A stretch of 64,000 nucleotides of DNA from Variovorax sp. PBS-H4 (GTDB lineage: Bacteria; Pseudomonadota; Gammaproteobacteria; Burkholderiales; Burkholderiaceae_C), in NCBI RefSeq assembly GCF_901827205.1, contig NZ_LR594675.1:5450001-5514000 (forward strand). The letters are read 5' to 3'. Numbering within the stretch: position 1 is the first letter of the stretch; each line of letters starts with the position of its first letter. The notes under the pieces were generated by a model that saw nothing but the letters and a program-made list of their open reading frames with translations, had not been told where the DNA came from and made no database searches. A program made the position numbers and the translations under genes. Below are positions 8,213 through 16,118 of this stretch, in pieces.

Positions 8213-8853
8213 GCCGACTCTTTGGCTTCGTAGCGCTTGCGCACGTCGTGGATCAGCTCGAGCAGCGCCTTCGGCACGTCGCGGCCCTCGGCCCTGGCCT
8301 TCTGCTTGCAGTCTTCCCACAGCTTCAGGTCGGCATAGCCTTTCTCGGTGTGGCGGTTCCACTCCTTGTCCAGCGGCGTGGTGATCTCCAGGCGGATGCC
8401 GGCCGGATCATGGAAGTAGATCGACAGGATCAGGCCCTTGTGGTCGGTCGGCCCGACCACCTCCACGCCCTGCGAGGTGAGCCACTCGTGCCAGCGCAGC
8501 ACCTCGGCGCGGTCCTTCGCCTGCAGCGCGATGTGGTTGAAGATGTCGTAGGCCGGGTGGCTGGACTTCGACGGCCCGGGCACGCCGGGGGCCTCGAAGA
8601 AGGCCAGCGTGGAGCCGTCGCCCATGCGGAAGAAGATGTGGAAGTACGGGATCGCGTCGCCGGTGGACGGCACGCTGTCGTCGAGCACCGTGCTGGCCAG
8701 CTCCATGCCCATGATGCGGGTGTAGAAGTCGGTCGTGGCGGCCGCGTCCGGGGTGACCCAGGCCGCGTGGTTCAGCATCATCGGCGTGAGGCCGGGGTTC
8801 GGGGTCAGCGCGGCCTTGGGCTTGGCCCCGGTGTGAGTGGCAGTGGCTTGCAT
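8209..8853 (-). CDS. Vicinal-oxygen-chelate (glyoxalase/extradiol dioxygenase-type) protein
   Basis: A 214-residue cytoplasmic VOC-superfamily protein. The likely metal ligands are visible as His29 (LNHAAW), His107 (FNHIAL) and Glu156 (IRLEIT), the two-His-one-Glu arrangement of type I extradiol ring-cleavage dioxygenases and glyoxalases. The YFHDPAGIRLEI block is typical of the superfamily. In this context cleavage of a catechol-like intermediate is possible, but VOC folds also do isomerisation and thiol transfer, so the reaction is open. GGAG before ATG 8853 supports the start; the frame is open further upstream without a ribosome site. Confidence 0.82.
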   Translation of the reverse strand: MQATATHTGAKPKAALTPNPGLTPMMLNHAAWVTPDAAATTDFYTRIMGMELASTVLDDSVPSTGDAIPYFHIFFRMGDGSTLAFFEAPGVPGPSKSSHPAYDIFNHIALQAKDRAEVLRWHEWLTSQGVEVVGPTDHKGLILSIYFHDPAGIRLEITTPLDKEWNRHTEKGYADLKLWEDCKQKARAEGRDVPKALLELIHDVRKRYEAKESA

Positions 8854-8875
8854 GGGCAATCTCCAGGTGGGGTAC

Positions 8876-9199
8876 TTACAGTTGTGGATCGGCGATGCGC
8901 ACGGCGATGCCGTCGAGCGCATCGGTCATGACGATCTGGCAGCACAGCCGGCTGCCCGCTTCGCGCGGCGCGGCGGTGTAGTCCAGCATCTGCTGCTCGG
9001 TGTCGACCGGCGGCGGCAGCAGCGAGATGAATGCGTCGTCCACGATCACGTGGCAGGTGGCGCAGCTCATCACGCCGCCGCAATCGCCGACGATGCCGTT
9101 CAGGTCGTTGGCCGTCGCGGCCAGCATCAGGTTCTGGCCGTTGGCGACCTCGACCTCGGCGCGTTCGCCGTTGGAATGGATGTAGATGACTCGGGGCAT
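8876..9199 (-). CDS. 2Fe-2S ferredoxin, adrenodoxin/putidaredoxin type
   Basis: A 107-residue soluble electron carrier. The cluster ligands follow the CX5CX2C...C pattern: Cys40, Cys46, Cys49 (in GDCGGVMSCATCH) and Cys86 or Cys87 near the C-terminus (RLCCQ). The start MPRVIYIHSNGERAEVEV matches the first beta hairpin of the family. It most likely carries electrons to the P450s encoded in the same region, as putidaredoxin does for P450cam. No ferredoxin reductase is encoded in the window, so one must be supplied from elsewhere. Confidence 0.92.
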   Translation of the reverse strand: MPRVIYIHSNGERAEVEVANGQNLMLAATANDLNGIVGDCGGVMSCATCHVIVDDAFISLLPPPVDTEQQMLDYTAAPREAGSRLCCQIVMTDALDGIAVRIADPQL

Positions 9200-9231
9200 G
9201 GCTGTGACTTTCGTTGAGAGGCGCTGCGCCG

Positions 9232-10269
9232 TCAGTCCCCTCGCCGGGGACGTTGGCCGCGGGTGCGCAGGCGGCGCAGGCCCTCGCGCACCAGGCCGAC
9301 GAAGCCCTGCGGCATCAGGAACATGCACAGGATCAGGAAGCCGGCAAAGATGGCCGAGGGCGCGGATTTCGAGATCTGGTCGGCCACGTTGGGGATGAAC
9401 TGGATGAAGGCAGCGCCCACCAGCGCCCCCGCGATCGTTCCGAGCCCGCCGACCACGGCACCCACGAGGAAGAAGATCGAGACGAACATGCCGAAGCTGT
9501 CCGGCGCGACGAAGGCCGTCGCGATCGCGCCCAGCGAGCCGGCCACGCCGGTGTAGAGCGCGCTGACGCCGAAGGTCATCGCCTTGACGTAGGGCACGTT
9601 GATGCCCATCGCGGACGCGGCGATCGGCTGCTCGCGGATCGCGATGGTGGCCCGCCCCAGCCGGCCGCGCAGCAGGTTCCAGGCGCACACGAACAGGAAA
9701 GCCGCGATCGCCAGCACCACCAGGTAGAGCCACTGGTCGGCCGACAGCGCGAGCCCGAAGGGCGCCTCCGGCTTCAGCAGGGTGATGCCCTGCACGCCGC
9801 CGGTCCAGGGCTCCAGGGCCTTGTGCTTGAGCAGCTGTGGCGTGGCCAGCGCGAGCGCGAAGGTGGCGAGCGCCAGGTAGTGGCCCTTGAGCCGCAGCGC
9901 CGGCCAGCCGAACAGGAAGCCGAAGACGAAGCAGACGACGGCTGACACCGGCAGCGTGGCCCACCAGGCGAAGCCGGCATGCTCCATCAGCACCGCGGTC
10001 ACGTAGGCGCCCAGCGCATAGAGCGCGCCGTGGCCCAGCGACAGCTGGCCGTTGTAGCCCACCAGCATGTTCAGGCCCAGCACGCCGATCGCGGTGATCA
10101 GCGTCATGGTGACGAGGAAGATGCGGTAGTCCGACAGCACGAAGGGCACGGCCAGGGCTGCCAGCGCCAATGCGCCGAGAGCGGCCAGCCGCAACGACGG
10201 CCCCGCGCTGCCGGCGGCCGGCGCGGCTTTCAAGGCCATGGGTTCGGGGGCAACGGGCAATGTCGACAT
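9232..10269 (-). CDS. livM: ABC transporter inner-membrane permease, LivM family
   Basis: A 345-residue hydrophobic permease, partner of the LivH-like protein encoded next to it. The LivM signature GLNMLVGYNGQLSLGHGALYALGAY is present near residue 60 in pieces, as is the EAA-like loop REQPIAASAMGINVPYVKA near residue 210 and GGLGTIAGALVGAAF later. It starts two bases after the livH stop (10272), so the pair is co-translated. Unlike many clusters, its 3' neighbour is the ferredoxin gene, which physically ties the importer to the P450 system. Confidence 0.9.
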   Translation of the reverse strand: MSTLPVAPEPMALKAAPAAGSAGPSLRLAALGALALAALAVPFVLSDYRIFLVTMTLITAIGVLGLNMLVGYNGQLSLGHGALYALGAYVTAVLMEHAGFAWWATLPVSAVVCFVFGFLFGWPALRLKGHYLALATFALALATPQLLKHKALEPWTGGVQGITLLKPEAPFGLALSADQWLYLVVLAIAAFLFVCAWNLLRGRLGRATIAIREQPIAASAMGINVPYVKAMTFGVSALYTGVAGSLGAIATAFVAPDSFGMFVSIFFLVGAVVGGLGTIAGALVGAAFIQFIPNVADQISKSAPSAIFAGFLILCMFLMPQGFVGLVREGLRRLRTRGQRPRRGD

Positions 10270-10271
10270 GC

Positions 10272-11144
10272 TCAGACCCTCGCCACCAGCTTGCGGCCGA
10301 AGATGCCGGAAGGCCGGATCAGCAGCACGCCGACGATCAGCACCAGGGCCAGCGAGAGCTTGAGCTCGGTGCCGACCACGTAGGTGCCCGCCAGGTTCTC
10401 GATCACGCCGACGATCAGGCCGCCGGCCACCGCGCCCCAGGGGTTGTCGATGCCGCCCAGCAGGGCCGCGGCGAAGGCATAGATCAGCACGCCGCCCATC
10501 ATGTTGGGCTCCAGGAAGACCACCGGCGCCACCATCAGCCCCGCGACGGCGCCGATGAGGGCCGACAGGCCCCAGCCCAGCGAAAGCATAAGCGACACCG
10601 GGATGCCGGCCAGGCGCGAGGACACCGGGTTCTCCGCCGAGGCGCGCATCGCGAGGCCCACCTTGGTGAAGCGAAGGAACGCGAAGAGCAGCCCCATGAC
10701 CACGAGGACCACGGCGACGGTGCCCAGCTCGTGGCCGGAGATCAGCGTGGTGCCGCCGGGCACCTTGTCAGGGAACGGGCTGGGAAAGGGTTCCAGCTGG
10801 TGGCCGAAGATCCAGCCGGCCAGCGAGTTGATGCCGACGAACAGGCCGATGAAGACCACGATCACCGACAGCTCGGGCACGTCGCCCAGCGGCCGCAGCA
10901 CGAGGCGTTCGATGGCGAAGCCGGCCACGAAGCCGAAGGCCAGCGTGCCGAGCGCGGCAGCCCAGTAAGGCAGGCCCCACTTGAGCAGCAGGAAGGCAAC
11001 GAAGGTGGAGAACATCGCCATCTCGCCCTGCGCGAAATTGATGTGGTGGGTGGACTGGTAGATCATCACCAGCGCCAGCCCCAGGCAGGCGTAGATGCCG
11101 CCCATGGCGATGCCCGAGGCGAGCTGTTGCAGCAGGCTGTACAT
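10272..11144 (-). CDS. livH: ABC transporter inner-membrane permease, LivH family
   Basis: A 290-residue permease with the LivH start MYSLLQQLASGIAMGGIYA, the motif HHINFAQGEMAMFS after the first two membrane helices, and GGIDNPWGAVAGGLIVG near the C-terminus. AGGAAAG lies just before ATG 11144. It lies between livF and livM in a complete livG-livF-livH-livM operon that continues into ferredoxin, VOC, SDR and P450 genes. A second LivH-type gene at the left edge differs clearly in sequence, so the cluster carries two import systems. Confidence 0.9.
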   Translation of the reverse strand: MYSLLQQLASGIAMGGIYACLGLALVMIYQSTHHINFAQGEMAMFSTFVAFLLLKWGLPYWAAALGTLAFGFVAGFAIERLVLRPLGDVPELSVIVVFIGLFVGINSLAGWIFGHQLEPFPSPFPDKVPGGTTLISGHELGTVAVVLVVMGLLFAFLRFTKVGLAMRASAENPVSSRLAGIPVSLMLSLGWGLSALIGAVAGLMVAPVVFLEPNMMGGVLIYAFAAALLGGIDNPWGAVAGGLIVGVIENLAGTYVVGTELKLSLALVLIVGVLLIRPSGIFGRKLVARV

Positions 11145-11157
11145 GGATCTTTCCTGA

Positions 11158-11871
11158 TCAGAAACCGAGGTAGGAGCGGCGGATCTGCGCGTCGTCGCGC
11201 AGCGCCTCGGCGGTGCCGGACATCACGGTGCTGCCGGTTTCCAGCAGCCAGGCGTGGTCGGCCAGGTCGAGCGCCCGGGCCACGTTCTGCTCCACCAGCA
11301 GGATGCTCACGCCCTCCTGCTTGTTGATCATGCGCATGATGTCGAAGATCTCGCGGATGATCAGCGGCGCCAGGCCGAACGAGGGCTCGTCCATCAGCAG
11401 CAGCTTCGGCCGCTGCATCAGGGCCCGGCTGATGGCGAGCATCTGCTGCTCGCCGCCGGAGAGCGTGCCGGCTTGCTGCCGGCGGCGCTCGCGCAGGCGC
11501 GGGAAGTAGCCGAACATGCGTTCCATGCTCTGCGCCACCTCCTGCTTGCTGCGGCGCAGGTAGCCGCCGACGAGCAGGTTCTCCTCCACCGTCATGTTGA
11601 CCAGCGTGCCGCGGCCGTCGGGCACGTGGGCGATGCCGAGCACGGCGATCTTCTCGGTGGTGTAGCCGTCGATGCGCTGGCCCGCGAAGCGGATCTCGCC
11701 GGTGCGCCGCACCAGGCCGCTGAGCGCGCGCAGGGTGCTGGTCTTGCCGGCGCCGTTCGCGCCGAGGATGGTGGAAATGCCGCCTTCGGCCACCTCGAAG
11801 CCGATGCCCTTGAGCACGCGGGTGGGGCCGTAGAAGGCTTCGACGTTCTTCGCTTCCAGCAGGGCGGCCAT
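11158..11871 (-). CDS. livF: ABC transporter ATPase, LivF family
   Basis: A 237-residue cytoplasmic ATPase with Walker A GANGAGKTS near residue 38, the ABC signature LSGGEQQ, Walker B LLLMDEPS, and the switch His replaced by a Gln in LLVEQN, as is normal for LivF. Length and C-terminus (RRSYLGF) match the family. Its start overlaps the last base of the livG stop. Together with LivG it powers uptake through the LivHM pore. Confidence 0.93.
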   Translation of the reverse strand: MAALLEAKNVEAFYGPTRVLKGIGFEVAEGGISTILGANGAGKTSTLRALSGLVRRTGEIRFAGQRIDGYTTEKIAVLGIAHVPDGRGTLVNMTVEENLLVGGYLRRSKQEVAQSMERMFGYFPRLRERRRQQAGTLSGGEQQMLAISRALMQRPKLLLMDEPSFGLAPLIIREIFDIMRMINKQEGVSILLVEQNVARALDLADHAWLLETGSTVMSGTAEALRDDAQIRRSYLGF

Positions 11872-12653
11872 CAGGCGGTCTCCGTTCCGAGGTAGGCGCG
11901 CACCACCTCCGGGTCCGCCTGCACTTGCGCGGGCGGGCCGTCGGCGATCTTGCGGCCGAAGTTCATTGCCACCACCTGGTCGGACACGCGCATCACCAGG
12001 TTGAGGTGATGCTCCACCAGGAGCACGGTGACCTGGAAGCGGTCGCGCACCTCCAGGATCAGCTGGCGCAGCCCGTCGACTTCCTCGTGGTTCAGGCCGG
12101 CAGCCGGCTCGTCCAGCAGCAGCAGCTTCGGCTCGGCCACCAGCGCGCGTGCCATCTCCACCCGCTTGCGGGTGCCGAAGGACAGGTGCTTGACCGGCGT
12201 CTCGGCCACCTCGCCGAGGTCCAGCAGGGCCAGCAGGCGGTCGGTGCTTTCGCGCACCCCCGCCTCCTCACGCCGCACCGCGGGGAGGCGGAACGCGTTG
12301 GCCAGGTAGCCGGTGCCGGTGCGGCAGTGGCGGCCGACCATCACGTTCTCGCGCACCGTCATGGCCGGGAACAGCGCCACGTTCTGGAAGGTCCTGCCGA
12401 TGCCGGCGGCGGCGATCGCATGCTGCGGCTTCGCCAGCAGGTCGGCGCCGTCAAAGGTGATCGTGCCGGTCGCGGGCGTGTACAGGCGGCTCAGGCAATT
12501 GAAGAGCGTCGTCTTGCCGGCGCCGTTGGGACCGATCACGCCGCAGATGTCGCCGCGCCGCACGCCGAACGAAATGCCGTCGAGCGCGACGATGCCGCCG
12601 AAGCGGACCGAGAGGTCGCTCACGCACAGCAGGGCATTGGAGATGGAAGGCAT
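11871..12653 (-). CDS. livG: ABC transporter ATPase, LivG family
   Basis: A 260-residue ATPase with Walker A GPNGAGKTT, signature LSFGTRKRVEMARAL (LivG-type LSFG rather than LSGG), Walker B LLLLDEPAAGL and switch His in VEHHLNL. It is the first gene of the large minus-strand operon that runs livG-livF-livH-livM-ferredoxin-VOC-DUF3237-SDR-SDR-P450-SDR down to 4097. The frame is open upstream into the divergent gene; MPSISNALL at 12653 is the family-like start. Its promoter lies in the 12.65-12.79 kb divergent gap with the shared GGGGACAGACG elements. Confidence 0.92.
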   Translation of the reverse strand: MPSISNALLCVSDLSVRFGGIVALDGISFGVRRGDICGVIGPNGAGKTTLFNCLSRLYTPATGTITFDGADLLAKPQHAIAAAGIGRTFQNVALFPAMTVRENVMVGRHCRTGTGYLANAFRLPAVRREEAGVRESTDRLLALLDLGEVAETPVKHLSFGTRKRVEMARALVAEPKLLLLDEPAAGLNHEEVDGLRQLILEVRDRFQVTVLLVEHHLNLVMRVSDQVVAMNFGRKIADGPPAQVQADPEVVRAYLGTETA

Positions 12654-12666
12654 GGGAAGAGTATTC

Positions 12667-12708
12667 GTCCCCGGGACGGGACCGTCTGTCCCCTGCCGGT
12701 GGTACCGC
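12667..12708 (-). promoter_or_regulatory. GGGGACAGACGG element upstream of livG
   Basis: On the minus strand the stretch reads GGTACCACC, then GGCAGGGGACAGACGG, then a smaller GGGAC palindrome (GTCCCCGGGAC at 12667-12677). It sits 14-55 nt before the livG start. The GTACCACC-N3-AGGGGACA core is shared with the element before the left-edge livH gene. Function as operator or activator site is inferred. Confidence 0.5.
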
Positions 12709-12715
12709 GCGCCGT

Positions 12716-12738
12716 GTCCCTTGCCATGGGGACAGACG
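12716..12738 (+). promoter_or_regulatory. GTCCCT-N6-GGGGAC inverted repeat with AGACGCCC tail
   Basis: GTCCCT (12716-12721), spacer TGCCAT, GGGGAC (12728-12733), then AGACGCCC. It sits 56 nt before the FAD dehydrogenase start. The spacer TGCCAT is identical to that of the copy at 1007. Back to back with the element facing livG, it makes this a symmetrical divergent control region. Confidence 0.55.
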
Positions 12739-12788
12739 CCCGGGGGAGGCGCTGTCACATTGGGCGCCTTACGCAAAAAGGCATTCCC

Positions 12789-14495
12789 ATGATCGAAACC
12801 GACGTCGTGGTCATCGGCAGCGGCGCCGCTGGCCTCACGGCCGCCATCACCGCACGCCAACTCGGCCTCGAGGCGCTGGTGGCGGAAAAGACCGGCCTGT
12901 TCGGCGGCACCACCGCCTATTCCGGCGGCGCGCCCTGGATTCCCTGCAACCACGTGATGAAGCAGATCGGCCTGGACGACAGCCGCGCAGCGGCCGAGAC
13001 CTACCTGCACGCCGTGCTGGGCGAGGCCTTCGACGAGGACCTGGTCGCGAGCTACCTCGACAACGCCGCGGCCATGCTGGAATTCATGGAGCGCCATTCG
13101 GAGGTGCGCTTCAAGCCCTTCCCGCTGCCCGACTACGAGAGCGATCTGCCCGGCGCCGCGCGCTGCCGCTCGCTGCTGACGCCGGAGTTCGACGGCCGCC
13201 TGCTCGGCGACCGGCTGGCCGACCTGCGCACGCCGCTGCCGCAGCTGATGCTGTTCGGCAGCATGCAGGTCGAGGGTGCCGACATCCATCCGATGCGCCA
13301 TGCGCTGAAGACCTGGGCCGGCTTCAGGCACACCGCCAAGGTGATGCGCCGCTTCGTCGCCGACAAGCTGCGGCACGGCCGCGGCACCCGGCTCGTGAAC
13401 GGCAACGCGCTGGCGGCGCGGCTCTTCTACTCGGCGATCCGGGCCGGCGTGACGCTGTGGAAGAACACCCCCGCACTGGAGCTGCTGGTCGAGGACGGCG
13501 CCGTGCGCGGCGTCGTGGTGCAGCGCGACGGCGAGCGCATCACCGTCAAGGCGCGCCGCGGCGTCCTGCTGGCGACCGGCGGCTACGGCGCCAACGAGAA
13601 GATGCGCGCCGCATACATCCCGTTCGCCGAGCATCACCACTCGCTGCAGCCCGAAGGCAATGTGGGCGACGGCATCCGGCTGGGCCTGGCGGCCGGCGCG
13701 GTGCACGACCCGGCGCACGCGGGCGACTGCATCTGGACGCCGGTGTCGCTGCTGCGCAAGCCGGACGGCAGCGTCGTCAAGTACCCGCACATCTTCATCG
13801 ACCGCGCCATGCCGGGATGCATTGCGGTGGGCCCGGACGGCCGCCGCTTCGTCAACGAGGGCACGTCGTACCAGACCTTCGTGGGCACCATGCACCGGCG
13901 CGGCATCACCCAGGCGCACCTGATCGCCAACCGCGATTTCGTGCGCACCTACGGCATGGGCCTGGCGCGGCCGCAACCTTTCAACCCGCAGCCCTTCGTC
14001 GACGCCGGCCATCTTGTGGAGGCCGCGACGCTGGCGGAACTGGCGAAGAAGATCGGCGTCGACGCGGCCCAGCTGGAGGCGACGGTGCAGCGCTTCGACG
14101 AAGCGGCGCGGCGCGGCGAAGACCCGGAGTTCGGCAAGGGCGCGGATGCGCACTCGCGGTTCCGCGGCGACCAGACGCATCAACCGAATCCCGGCGTGGG
14201 CCCGGTGGGCAGCGGCCCGTACTACGCCGTCGCGCTCTACCCCGGCGACCTGAGCACGGTGGGCGGGCTCGACACCGATGGCCGCGCCCAGGTGCTCAGC
14301 GCGCAGCGGCAGCCCATTGCCGGCCTCTACGCCGCGGGGCTGGACATGAACTCGATGATGCGCGGCCGCTACCCCGGCGGCGGCAGCAGCATCGGCCCGG
14401 CCATGACCTTCGGCTACATCGCGGCCCGCCAGATGGCCCAGGGTCGCGTCCCGGCCGGCCCGATTGGCCGGAAGCAATTCGCGGAGGCGGCGTGA
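12789..14495 (+). CDS. FAD-dependent dehydrogenase, 3-ketosteroid-delta1-dehydrogenase-like
   Basis: A 568-residue flavoprotein of the fumarate reductase/KstD superfamily. It has an N-terminal FAD-binding Rossmann motif VVVIGSGAAGLTAA, the following AEKTGLFGGTTAYSGGAPWIP block, a central ATGGYGANEKM, and the C-terminal GRYPGGGSSIGPAMTFGYIAARQ that closes the FAD site. These proteins introduce or reduce a C=C bond next to a ketone in steroids or other cyclic ketones. The start at 12789 comes shortly after the shared inverted repeat; the long frame upstream (from 11925) is antisense to livG and not used. It overlaps the next SDR gene by one base (TGATG). Confidence 0.88.
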   Translation: MIETDVVVIGSGAAGLTAAITARQLGLEALVAEKTGLFGGTTAYSGGAPWIPCNHVMKQIGLDDSRAAAETYLHAVLGEAFDEDLVASYLDNAAAMLEFMERHSEVRFKPFPLPDYESDLPGAARCRSLLTPEFDGRLLGDRLADLRTPLPQLMLFGSMQVEGADIHPMRHALKTWAGFRHTAKVMRRFVADKLRHGRGTRLVNGNALAARLFYSAIRAGVTLWKNTPALELLVEDGAVRGVVVQRDGERITVKARRGVLLATGGYGANEKMRAAYIPFAEHHHSLQPEGNVGDGIRLGLAAGAVHDPAHAGDCIWTPVSLLRKPDGSVVKYPHIFIDRAMPGCIAVGPDGRRFVNEGTSYQTFVGTMHRRGITQAHLIANRDFVRTYGMGLARPQPFNPQPFVDAGHLVEAATLAELAKKIGVDAAQLEATVQRFDEAARRGEDPEFGKGADAHSRFRGDQTHQPNPGVGPVGSGPYYAVALYPGDLSTVGGLDTDGRAQVLSAQRQPIAGLYAAGLDMNSMMRGRYPGGGSSIGPAMTFGYIAARQMAQGRVPAGPIGRKQFAEAA

Positions 14496-15325
14496 TGGAC
14501 TACGGACTGCGGGGCCGAGTGATCTTCATCACCGGCGGCGGCAGCGGCATCGGCCGCGCGATCGGCATCGAGGCCGCGCGCGGCGGCGCGAAGGTAGCGG
14601 TGGCCGATGCGGTGGCCGAACGGGCCGAACAGGTCGCCAGCGAATTGCGCGAACTGGGCGCCGAGGCGGCGGCAGAGACGCTGGACGTGCGCGATGCCGC
14701 GGCGTGCGAGGCGGCTGTCGCCCGTGTCGAGCGGACGCTCGGTGCCATCGAGGGCATGGTGGCCTGCGCCGGCATCTCGCCGCCTTCGGCCGCCGACGCG
14801 ATGCCCGACGAGATCTGGACCCGCTGCCTGGACGTGAACCTCACCGGCATGTTCCGCTCGGTGCAGCCGGTGGGCAAGCGCATGGTGGAGCGCAAGCGCG
14901 GCGCGATCGTGGCCATCGCCTCGATCGACGGTCTGGGCGGCCACGCGGGACGCGCGCACTACAGCGCCTCCAAGCACGGCGTGATCGGCCTGACCCGCGC
15001 GCTGGCCATCGAATGGGGCCGCTTCGGCGTGCGCGTCAACGCAGTCGCGCCCGGCGTCGTCGACACGCCGCTGGTGCAGGCCAACATTCCGCCGGACCAC
15101 CTGCGCTACGCGATGGTGGACCGCAACCCGCTGGGCCGCCTCTGCCGTGCCGACGAGCAGGCGGGTCCCACCCTCTTCCTGCTGTCGGACGCCGCCAGCT
15201 ACGTGACCGGCTCGGTCATGACCGTGGACGGCGGCAGCTCCGCCGGCTTCTTCACGCGATGGAACGGCGCCGACCTGGGATCGCGCGCGCTGCTGGAATC
15301 CGGCGCCTACGGTGAGCCCGGATAG
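14495..15325 (+). CDS. Short-chain dehydrogenase/reductase (SDR)
   Basis: A 276-residue classical SDR with TGGGSGIG at residues 14-21, an Asp-containing VADAVAERAE segment, CAGIS, IASIDG with the catalytic Ser, YSASK and APGVVDTPLV. A tail of about 30 residues (AGFFTRWNGADLGSRALLESGAYG) extends past the usual VDGG end. The start codon overlaps the FAD dehydrogenase stop, so the two are coupled; dehydrogenation and carbonyl reduction or oxidation of the same ring are plausible. Confident about family, not substrate. Confidence 0.9.
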   Translation: MDYGLRGRVIFITGGGSGIGRAIGIEAARGGAKVAVADAVAERAEQVASELRELGAEAAAETLDVRDAAACEAAVARVERTLGAIEGMVACAGISPPSAADAMPDEIWTRCLDVNLTGMFRSVQPVGKRMVERKRGAIVAIASIDGLGGHAGRAHYSASKHGVIGLTRALAIEWGRFGVRVNAVAPGVVDTPLVQANIPPDHLRYAMVDRNPLGRLCRADEQAGPTLFLLSDAASYVTGSVMTVDGGSSAGFFTRWNGADLGSRALLESGAYGEPG

Positions 15326-15373
15326 CGCTTTCTCTTTTCTTCCTCCTTTCTCTCTCTCCCCGAAAGACTCCCC

Positions 15374-16105
15374 ATGAAAAACCTGTTCGACCTGCGCGGC
15401 GAGCGCATCCTGATCACCGGCGCCGGCGGCGCCATCGGCGGCGCCACCGCGCGCGTGTGCGCCGCACTGGGCGCCGAGCTGGTCATCGCCGACCTGAAGG
15501 CCCCCACCGAGCTGGCCACCGAGCTGAAGGCCCGCGCCGCCGCGCTGGACAACACGAAGCGCGAGGACGTCAACGCGCTGGTCGCGGACATCGGCCAGAT
15601 CGACGCGCTGATCGACACCAGCGGCTACTACGTCAAGGGCGACTGGCTGGACGGCGGCGACGAGTGGGAAGAGCTCTTCGAACGCACCATGGCCGTCAAC
15701 ATCAAGGGCCCGGTCAACCTGGTGCGCACCGTGCTGCCCCCGATGATGAAGCGCGGCAGCGGCCGCATCGTGCTGACCAGTTCGATGGCGGCGCGCAATG
15801 CGGGCTCGACCCTGGCGGTGGAGCCGGCCTACGCGGCATCCAAGGGCGGCCTGTCGGCGCTGGTGCGCTACTTCGCGCGCCAGGGCGCGGCTTCCGGCGT
15901 GGTGGTCAACGCCGTCGCGCCGGGGCCGATCCTCACGCCGCTGCTGGTCTCGGCCAACCAGCCCTTCACGGTGGACCAGTATCCGATGAAGCGCCTGGGC
16001 CAGCCGGACGAGATCGGCTGGCCGGCCGCCTTCCTGGCCTCGCGCGGCGCAAGCTTCACCACCGGCGCCGTCCTGGACGTGAACGGCGGCATGTGCTTCT
16101 CCTGA
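15374..16105 (+). CDS. Short-chain dehydrogenase/reductase (SDR)
   Basis: A 243-residue SDR. The cofactor motif is TGAGGAIG, followed by an Asp in IADLKAP. In place of the normal NNAG motif it has DTSGYY, a notable departure, while TSSMAARN, YAASK and APGPILTPLL are typical. The upstream 45 nt are almost pure pyrimidine (15330-15361), with no Shine-Dalgarno, so initiation may rely on ribosomal protein S1 binding or coupling. It lies between another SDR gene and the ene-reductase gene in the same direction. Confidence 0.87.
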   Translation: MKNLFDLRGERILITGAGGAIGGATARVCAALGAELVIADLKAPTELATELKARAAALDNTKREDVNALVADIGQIDALIDTSGYYVKGDWLDGGDEWEELFERTMAVNIKGPVNLVRTVLPPMMKRGSGRIVLTSSMAARNAGSTLAVEPAYAASKGGLSALVRYFARQGAASGVVVNAVAPGPILTPLLVSANQPFTVDQYPMKRLGQPDEIGWPAAFLASRGASFTTGAVLDVNGGMCFS

Positions 16106-16118
16106 CCCAGGCGTGACG

